A stretch of DNA of 7,499 nucleotides. Source: DASRJX01 sp035649235 (GTDB lineage Bacteria; Acidobacteriota; Polarisedimenticolia; Gp22-AA2). The stretch spans positions 1 through 7,499 of the forward strand of contig DASRJX010000171.1 of NCBI GenBank assembly GCA_035649235.1. The letters run 5' to 3'. How positions within the stretch are numbered: the stretch's first letter is position 1; every line of letters begins with the position of its first letter. The position numbers and the translations under genes are program-made. The notes under the pieces were generated by a model. The model was not told the DNA's origin. It saw only the letters and a list, made by a program, of their open reading frames with translations, and did no database searches. This document shows positions 1 to 4,834 of the stretch, piece by piece.

Positions 1-254
1 TGGGGGATGGCACCATCGTCGGCGCCAAGTCCGCGGTCCTCAAGGACACGGCCCCGGGCTCCTTCGTGGTCGGCCATCCGGCGGTCGATCACCGGGAGTG
101 GAAGCGGGCGCAGGCCGCCCTGCTGCGACTCCCGGACCTGCTGCGTCGCGTGCAGCGCCTGGAGCTGGCCCTCGGGGCGGGGAAGGTGGCCCGGGCGGCC
201 CGCCGTCGCGGCCGCGGCAAGGCCCGGGCCGGACGAGGCGGCCGGCGCACCTGA
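1..254 (+). CDS. lpxD: UDP-3-O-(3-hydroxyacyl)glucosamine N-acyltransferase LpxD, C-terminal fragment
   Basis: LpxD adds the N-linked 3-hydroxyacyl chain to UDP-3-O-acyl-glucosamine, the third step of lipid A synthesis, in the cytoplasm. Only the last 83 codons are here. The frame begins at base 3 and ends at TGA 252-254. The visible part starts with the final turns of the left-handed beta-helix (GDGTIVGAKSAVLKD) and continues into the family signature GHPAVDHREWKR. A C-terminal helix rich in Leu and Arg follows (LLRLPDLLRRVQRLE), typical of the LpxD trimer tail. The catalytic His lies upstream, outside the window. After that helix comes an unusual, strongly basic Arg/Gly/Ala tail of about 25 residues. 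Its neighbours fabZ and lpxA confirm the assignment. The fabZ start lies 16 bases past the stop. Confidence 0.93.
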   Translation, partial: GDGTIVGAKSAVLKDTAPGSFVVGHPAVDHREWKRAQAALLRLPDLLRRVQRLELALGAGKVARAARRRGRGKARAGRGGRRT

Positions 255-259
255 GAGGG

Positions 260-264
260 GGAGG
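260..264 (+). promoter_or_regulatory. Ribosome binding site deciding the fabZ start
   Basis: GGAGG lies 6 bases before the ATG at 271, directly after the lpxD stop. It selects this ATG over the in-frame upstream start near base 7, whose extra residues only overlap lpxD in another frame and match nothing in FabZ. Confidence 0.75.
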
Positions 265-270
265 GGACCG

Positions 271-747
271 ATGGAGGGGACGAGCGTGACACTCGACATC
301 GACGGCATCCTGGGCATCCTGCCGCACCGCTATCCATTCCTGCTCATCGACCGGATCATCGGCCTCGAGGAGGGGAAGCGGGCGGTCGGCATCAAGAACG
401 TCACGTACAACGAACCGTTCTTCCAGGGGCACTTCCCCGGTGCGCCGGTCATGCCGGGGGTGCTCATCGTCGAGGCGATGGCCCAGGTCGGCGCGGTGCT
501 GCTCCTGCGCGGCATCCCGGACCGCCGGGACAAGCTGGTCTATTTCGCGGGCATCGACCAGGCCCGCTTCCGGAAGCCGGTCGTGCCGGGCGATCAGGTG
601 CGGTTCGAGGTCGAGGTGCTGAAGCTCCGGGCGCGCTCCGCGCTGCTGCGGGGGGAGGCGTTCGTGGACGGGGCGCGGGTCGCCGAGGCGGAGATGCTGT
701 CGAGCATGGTCGATCGGGTCGCGGCGCCCGCCGCGGGCCGCCCGTGA
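271..747 (+). CDS. fabZ: 3-hydroxyacyl-[acyl-carrier-protein] dehydratase FabZ
   Basis: FabZ dehydrates (3R)-hydroxyacyl-ACP to trans-2-enoyl-ACP in type II fatty acid synthesis. It draws on the same 3-hydroxyacyl-ACP pool that LpxA and LpxD use, which explains its frequent place between their genes. The 158-residue product has the usual hotdog-fold length. The N-terminal motif LPHRYPFLLIDR is at residues 17-28. The active-site segment has His54 in QGHFPG and Glu68 in PGVLIVEAMAQ; their 14-residue spacing matches the catalytic His/Glu pair of characterised FabZ enzymes. A later FRKPVVPGDQVRFEVEV segment is also typical. The ATG at 271 is chosen for its Shine-Dalgarno sequence and normal length. 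The TGA stop at 745-747 overlaps the lpxA start, so the two genes are probably translationally coupled. Confidence 0.97.
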   Translation: MEGTSVTLDIDGILGILPHRYPFLLIDRIIGLEEGKRAVGIKNVTYNEPFFQGHFPGAPVMPGVLIVEAMAQVGAVLLLRGIPDRRDKLVYFAGIDQARFRKPVVPGDQVRFEVEVLKLRARSALLRGEAFVDGARVAEAEMLSSMVDRVAAPAAGRP

Positions 748-1529
748 GCGACCCCGTCGCGATCCACCCGTCGGCGCAGGTCGATCCGGGGGCCGTGCTC
801 GGCCCGGGAACGACCGTCGGGGCCTTTTGTGTCGTCGGGGCGGAGGTGCGGATCGGGGCCGGCTGCGAGCTGCATCCTCACGCGGTGATCCAGGGGCCCA
901 CCGTCATGGGCGAGAAGAATCGCGTCTTCCCCTTCGCCTGCGTCGGCATGGAGCCCCAGGATCTCAAATACCGCGGCGAGCGCACGACGCTCGTCATCGG
1001 CGACCGGAACGCCTTCAGGGAAGGCGTGACCCTGCACCGCGGCACGGCCGGAGGGGGCGGGGAGACCCGCATCGGCTCCGACAACCTAATGATGGCCGGC
1101 ACCCACGTGGCGCACGACTGCCGGGTCGGGAGCCGCATCGTCTTCGCCAACGCGGCGACGCTCGCCGGCCACGTCACCGTGGAGGACGGCGCGACAGTCG
1201 GCGCCTTCTCGGGGGTGCACCAGTTCTGCCGCATCGGGCGGGAGGCCTACATCGGCGGCTATTCGGTCATCACCCAGGATGCGCCTCCGTTCGTGCTGAC
1301 GGTCGGTAACCGCGCCAGGACCCACGGCATCAACGTGATCGGTCTGCAGCGCAAGAACTTCACGCCCGAGTCGATCCAGGCGCTGCGCCGCGCCTACCGC
1401 ATCCTGTTCCGATCCCACCTGCCGTTCCACGAGGCGGAGGAGCGGCTGCGCGCCGAAACGCCCGTGACGCCGGAGGTGATCGAGCTCATCGAGTTCGTGG
1501 CGGGGAGCGAGCGGGGGGTGATTCGCTGA
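744..1529 (+). CDS. lpxA: UDP-N-acetylglucosamine (or GlcNAc3N) O/N-acyltransferase LpxA
   Basis: LpxA moves a 3-hydroxyacyl chain from ACP to the 3-position of UDP-GlcNAc, the first step of lipid A synthesis, in the cytoplasm. The 261-residue product is almost the length of E. coli LpxA (262) and aligns with it at an offset of one. Hexapeptide beta-helix repeats fill residues 1-190. The catalytic base is His124 in THVAHDC (E. coli His125). Other E. coli active-site residues are kept: Asp73 and Lys75 in QDLKY, His98, His121, His143, His159 and Arg203. E. coli His191 and Glu200 are replaced by Arg190 and Ile199. Gly172 matches the E. coli acyl-length residue Gly173. The C-terminus ends in the usual RGVIR. 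The start is GTG at 744, overlapping the fabZ stop as GTGA. No clear ribosome binding site is seen, so coupling to fabZ is likely. If the next gene is a GnnA, the acceptor may be UDP-GlcNAc3N instead. Confidence 0.96.
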   Translation: MSDPVAIHPSAQVDPGAVLGPGTTVGAFCVVGAEVRIGAGCELHPHAVIQGPTVMGEKNRVFPFACVGMEPQDLKYRGERTTLVIGDRNAFREGVTLHRGTAGGGGETRIGSDNLMMAGTHVAHDCRVGSRIVFANAATLAGHVTVEDGATVGAFSGVHQFCRIGREAYIGGYSVITQDAPPFVLTVGNRARTHGINVIGLQRKNFTPESIQALRRAYRILFRSHLPFHEAEERLRAETPVTPEVIELIEFVAGSERGVIR

Positions 1530-1567
1530 AGGGCGGGGCGGCGGGGGCCGGCCCGGCGGTCGCACCG

Positions 1568-2509
1568 GTGCGGATCGCGGTCGTCGGGGTCGGAAGCCTC
1601 GGCCAGCACCACGCCCGCATCCTGTCGGCCCTTCCCGAGGCGCGCCTCGTCGCCGTCGTCGATCGGGACGCCTTCCGCGCGGACACCATCGCGGCGCGAC
1701 ACGGGGTCGCGGCCCTGACCGACCACCACCGCCTGCCGCCCGACCTGGAGGCCGTCACGATCGCCGTGCCGACCTCGGACCATGCGGAGGTCGCCTCCGA
1801 CTGCCTGCGCCGCGGTCTCGACGTCCTGGTCGAGAAGCCGATGGCGGCGACCGTCGCGGAGGCCACGTCCCTCGTCGCGGCGGCCGAGGCGGCGGGGCGG
1901 ATGCTCCTGGTCGGCCACACGGAGCGGTTCAACCCCGTGGTGCGGGCCGCCACCGAGCGGACGCGCGACGCGCGCTTCATCGAGGCCCACCGGCTCGGCG
2001 TCTTCAGCGACCGCAGCACCGACGTCGACGTGGTGCTCGATCTGATGATCCACGATCTCGACATCGCGCTCAGCCTCGTGAGGTCCGAGATCGCGGCCGT
2101 GGATGCGGTCGGCGTGGCGGCCCTGACGGGCAAGACCGACATCGCCAACGCGCGCCTGCGCTTCGCGAACGGCTGCGTGGCCAACCTGACGGCCAGCCGG
2201 ATCAGCACCGACAAGGTCCGCAAGCTGCGCATCTTCGAGCGGGACGCCTACCTGTCGATCGATTACGCGCGCCAGGAGGGCCTGCTCTACTCCCTGAAGC
2301 GGAGTCCGGGCGTCCCCAGGCCCGAGATCGTGCGCGAGTCGCTTCCGGTCGTCCCCGAGGAGCCGCTCCAGGCTGAACTGCGGGCCTTCGTGCATCGAAT
2401 CCGCGGCGCCGACGTGCCGGTCGTCACGGCCTCGCAGGGGCTGGCGGCCCTGCGCCTCGCCTCCCGGATTCTCGATCAGATAAGCGCCTCCTCGGGGGGC
2501 GCGGGATGA
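1568..2509 (+). CDS. Gfo/Idh/MocA family NAD(P)-dependent oxidoreductase, candidate GnnA-type
   Basis: This is a 313-residue cytoplasmic sugar oxidoreductase of the Gfo/Idh/MocA family. An N-terminal Rossmann fold carries GVGSLG at residues 7-12, with an acidic residue ending beta-2 (VAVVDRD). The family Lys is in VEKPMA (Glu89-Lys90-Pro91). GHTERFNP lies at 116-123, and the catalytic-type motif DLMIHDLD has His162-Asp163. The C-terminal alpha/beta domain follows. The GTG at 1568 is the first plausible start after the lpxA stop, 38 bases away, and it puts the beta-1 strand at the very N-terminus as is usual. Its ribosome binding site is weak. In Acidithiobacillus and Leptospira, GnnA oxidises the 3-OH of UDP-GlcNAc and GnnB transaminates it, giving GlcNAc3N-based lipid A; gnnA lies beside lpxA in such clusters. 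Position and family support that role here, but the substrate is inferred. The family is broad, and no GnnB is in view. Confidence 0.88.
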   Translation: MRIAVVGVGSLGQHHARILSALPEARLVAVVDRDAFRADTIAARHGVAALTDHHRLPPDLEAVTIAVPTSDHAEVASDCLRRGLDVLVEKPMAATVAEATSLVAAAEAAGRMLLVGHTERFNPVVRAATERTRDARFIEAHRLGVFSDRSTDVDVVLDLMIHDLDIALSLVRSEIAAVDAVGVAALTGKTDIANARLRFANGCVANLTASRISTDKVRKLRIFERDAYLSIDYARQEGLLYSLKRSPGVPRPEIVRESLPVVPEEPLQAELRAFVHRIRGADVPVVTASQGLAALRLASRILDQISASSGGAG

Positions 2510-3612
2510 GCCGATCCTCCGGCGCCGCGGCCGCCGTCGAGGAATTCGTGCGTGGCCTGGTCCGCGACGGCACCTGCCCCGGCGCCGCGTATCTGGTCGC
2601 CGAGCGGGACCGTGTCCTGCTGCAAGGAGCGATCGGCGCGTCGGTCGTCGAGCCGGAGACGCTGCCCGCCGCCACGACCACGCTCTACGACCTGGCGTCG
2701 CTGACCAAGCCGCTCGCCACGGCGCTTCTGGCCGTGCGGCTGCAGGCCGAGGGCCGGCTGCGGCTCGACGACCGGCTCGATCGCCACCTGCCGGAATGGC
2801 GGGCGGGCGACGCCCGGTCGTCGGTCACGCTGCTCGATCTTCTGACGCATCGCAGCGGCCTGCCATCCTGGGATCCGCTCTACGCGCATGCCTCCGACGT
2901 GGCAGGCCGCATCGAGCGGCTGCGGTCGATCCCGCTGGCGCACCCGCCGCTCCTGGACGTGACCTATTCCTGCCTCGACTACATCCTGATCGGCTTCGTC
3001 CTGGAGCGCGCGGGAGGGGCGCCGCTCGACCGCCTGTTCCGGGATCGGGTCGCGGGTCCGCTCGGCGGTCTGGAGATCCTGCTCGCTCCACCCGCGGACT
3101 TGAGACGGCGGATCGCCGCAACCGAGCGCGGGAACGAAAGGGAGAAGGTTTTGGCCGGGGCCGCGGGCGCCGGATACAATGGCTGGCGCCGCGGGATCAT
3201 CTGGGGCGAGGTGCACGACAACAACGCGTTCACTCTGGGTGGCGTGGCGGGCAACGCCGGACTCTTCGGAACCGCCGCGGCGGTCCACGCGGTCGCGCGG
3301 GAGTTCCTGCCGGGCGGCAGGGGACTGCTGGGAGCCGAGGAGCGGGCGCTCTTCGCCCACAACTTCACCCGGGGATTGGGACAGCACCGCGCGGTCGGAT
3401 TCCAGCTGGGATCCAGCCCCGGCTCCTCGGCCGGCGACGGGCTGTCCCCCAGGTCGTTCGGCCACACCGGCTTCACCGGCACGTCCGTGTGGATCGACCC
3501 GGAGTCGCTTCGGATCTGCGTGCTGCTGACGAACCGGGTCCATCCGGTCTTCCACGACCTGGACATGAACGAGGTGCGCCGGCGGTTCCACGCGCTGGCC
3601 GCGTCGGTGTGA
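2506..3612 (+). CDS. Class C beta-lactamase-like serine hydrolase
   Basis: This is a 368-residue member of the beta-lactamase/penicillin-binding-protein-like serine hydrolases (class C, EstB and D-aminopeptidase-like group). The nucleophile motif SxxK is Ser65-Leu-Thr-Lys68 in DLASLTKP. The second motif, usually YxN, reads Tyr154-Ser-Cys156 in TYSCLDYILIG. The third motif is His320-Thr-Gly322 in FGHTGFTGTSVWIDP. GGVAGNAGLFGTA and VLLTNRVHP are typical of the subfamily also found fused to, or near, beta-N-acetylglucosaminidases and peptidoglycan recycling genes. No signal peptide or membrane segment is visible at the N-terminus, so a cytoplasmic place is likely. The ATG at 2506 overlaps the previous stop as ATGA, indicating translational coupling to the oxidoreductase. 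The substrate is unknown. Plausible ones are muropeptides, other amides or esters. A true antibiotic-resistance role is unlikely given the location and the missing signal peptide. Confidence 0.9.
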   Translation: MSRSSGAAAAVEEFVRGLVRDGTCPGAAYLVAERDRVLLQGAIGASVVEPETLPAATTTLYDLASLTKPLATALLAVRLQAEGRLRLDDRLDRHLPEWRAGDARSSVTLLDLLTHRSGLPSWDPLYAHASDVAGRIERLRSIPLAHPPLLDVTYSCLDYILIGFVLERAGGAPLDRLFRDRVAGPLGGLEILLAPPADLRRRIAATERGNEREKVLAGAAGAGYNGWRRGIIWGEVHDNNAFTLGGVAGNAGLFGTAAAVHAVAREFLPGGRGLLGAEERALFAHNFTRGLGQHRAVGFQLGSSPGSSAGDGLSPRSFGHTGFTGTSVWIDPESLRICVLLTNRVHPVFHDLDMNEVRRRFHALAASV

Positions 3613-3640
3613 GGCGCAGAGGACTCCTCCTGCGGAGCAC

Positions 3641-3645
3641 GGGAG
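3641..3645 (+). promoter_or_regulatory. Ribosome binding site of the TonB-like gene
   Basis: GGGAG lies 6 bases before the ATG at 3652, in the 39-base gap after the hydrolase stop. It supports this start and independent translation initiation within the operon. Confidence 0.5.
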
Positions 3646-3651
3646 ACATCG

Positions 3652-4809
3652 ATGGAGTTGCTGACCCTGGAGGGGGTGCCGCCTCCTTCCGTCGCCAGGC
3701 CGACCGTCGCCGAAGCGGTGATGGCGTCTGCCATCGCGCACCTCCTGCTGTTCCTGCTCCTGATCTACTCGCCGGATCGGCTGCCCGACCGGATCCGACA
3801 GCTGCTGGGACTCTCACCCAGAGCACCATCGGCCCAATCCGCGCTGGCGGCCGACGCCAGGGCCGCGGCCGAGGCGGAGAAGGCCGAGAGGGAGCGGCGC
3901 GCGAAGGAGAGGATCCCGCTCAAGTTCGCGTACGTGCGCGTCCCGGACGATCGGTCCTCGGAGAAGAACCCGGAGGCGCCCCTCCTCTCCGACAAGGACC
4001 GCCGCGCCCGGCAGGAGATCCCCACGCCTTCCGACGCGTCCCGGTTCACCCGCGACCCGCATGCCGAGGGGAACAGCCGCGATCGGATCCGGATCGACCC
4101 GTCGCGCCCCGAGGGTCCCGACGCCCTCGATCCTGTGCCCCCGCCAGCCGGCTCCCGGCGGGCGAGCGGGAAATCGGGGAGCGTGGTCTCGAGGGCCCCC
4201 GGTCCGGGTCAGAAGCCCCCCGCCGCGGAACCTCGTCCGACGCAGGGCGCCGGGCCCGGGGAGCGCCTCGCGGAACGACCTCGGGAGGAGCCTCCCGGTC
4301 AGGCCGGTGGGAGCGCCGCCCTCCCGGCTGACGGCGGCCAGGATGGTCCGCCCCGGGAGGAGACGGAGGGGCCCCCAGGCGAGCCGTCCCGGCAGCCGCA
4401 GCAGGATCTCAAGGGGGGGACGGAGTACAAGTTCTCGTTCAGCAACCCGGGCTGGCTGCGCGGCCAGGCGTACGGGACCCTCTCCTTCGACACCCAGGGC
4501 TTTCCCTGGGGGGATTACGCCCGCCAGCTCTACGTCATCATCCGCAACAACTGGCTGGCGCGCATCCCGCTGGCGGCGCGCGAAGGGATTTCCGGGTACA
4601 CGTGCCAGCACTTCCTGATCGCGCGCGCCGGCGAGATCTCCGACATCGAGATCGTGCGCAGCTCGTCCATCCCCCCGTTCAATAAGGCGGCGGGGGACGC
4701 CTTGCGCGCCAGCAGCCCGTTGCCGCCGCTGCCGGAGGAATTCCCCGATCCGCGGGAAGGCGTGACCTTCTGCTTCTTCTACAACATGTACCCTGGCGAG
4801 GCGGACTGA
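3652..4809 (+). CDS. TonB-like energy-transducing protein
   Basis: The 385-residue product has the TonB layout: short cytoplasmic N-terminus, one membrane segment (about residues 20-39), a long periplasmic linker, and a C-terminal domain. The membrane segment carries Ser26-x3-His30 and Leu37, at the spacing of the E. coli TonB Ser16/His20/Leu27 residues that couple to ExbB-ExbD. Residues about 62-90 are Ala/Glu/Lys/Arg-rich and probably helical. Residues about 90-250 are rich in Pro, Gly, Arg and Glu and look disordered. The C-terminal domain (about 255-385) contains FPWGDYARQLYVIIRNNW at 284-301 and then FLIARAGEISDIEIVRSS, the beta-alpha-beta pattern of TonB C-termini. The only two cysteines, Cys318 and Cys374, lie in this periplasmic domain and could form a disulfide. 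A role in powering outer-membrane transport is inferred. No exbB, exbD or receptor gene is in the window. It is the last operon gene seen. Confidence 0.82.
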   Translation: MELLTLEGVPPPSVARPTVAEAVMASAIAHLLLFLLLIYSPDRLPDRIRQLLGLSPRAPSAQSALAADARAAAEAEKAERERRAKERIPLKFAYVRVPDDRSSEKNPEAPLLSDKDRRARQEIPTPSDASRFTRDPHAEGNSRDRIRIDPSRPEGPDALDPVPPPAGSRRASGKSGSVVSRAPGPGQKPPAAEPRPTQGAGPGERLAERPREEPPGQAGGSAALPADGGQDGPPREETEGPPGEPSRQPQQDLKGGTEYKFSFSNPGWLRGQAYGTLSFDTQGFPWGDYARQLYVIIRNNWLARIPLAAREGISGYTCQHFLIARAGEISDIEIVRSSSIPPFNKAAGDALRASSPLPPLPEEFPDPREGVTFCFFYNMYPGEAD

Positions 4810-4834
4810 GCCCGCGGCACCGGGACCAGGCTCC

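Noticed and set aside
7..270. Upstream in-frame extension of fabZ to a start at base 7
   Set aside because: It overlaps lpxD in a different frame, encodes low-complexity Arg/Pro/Ser sequence unlike FabZ, and the ATG at 271 has a good ribosome binding site and gives the family length.
1394..2395. Long - strand open frame opposite lpxA and the oxidoreductase
   Set aside because: It is antisense to two well-supported genes and rich in Arg, Asp, Gly and His, as expected for a reverse shadow of GC-rich coding DNA.
3627..3637. Small hairpin CTCC-TGC-GGAG between the hydrolase and the TonB-like gene
   Set aside because: The stem is only 4 base pairs with no T-tract, so it is too weak for a terminator and likely due to chance.
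2476..3741. Long open frame on the - strand opposite the serine hydrolase (421 codons)
   Set aside because: It is a GC-driven shadow, rich in Arg, Gln, Pro and Gly with no recognisable motif. The + strand frame there carries all three catalytic motifs of a known family.
2796..4331. Long + strand open frame of 511 codons across the hydrolase and TonB-like genes
   Set aside because: It runs across two well-supported genes in another frame, is dominated by Arg, Gly, Ala and Pro, and has no family motif.
4810..4834. Terminator between the convergent genes
   Set aside because: The 25-base gap has only a 4-base CCCG/CGGG pairing and no T-run on either strand, so no terminator can be supported.
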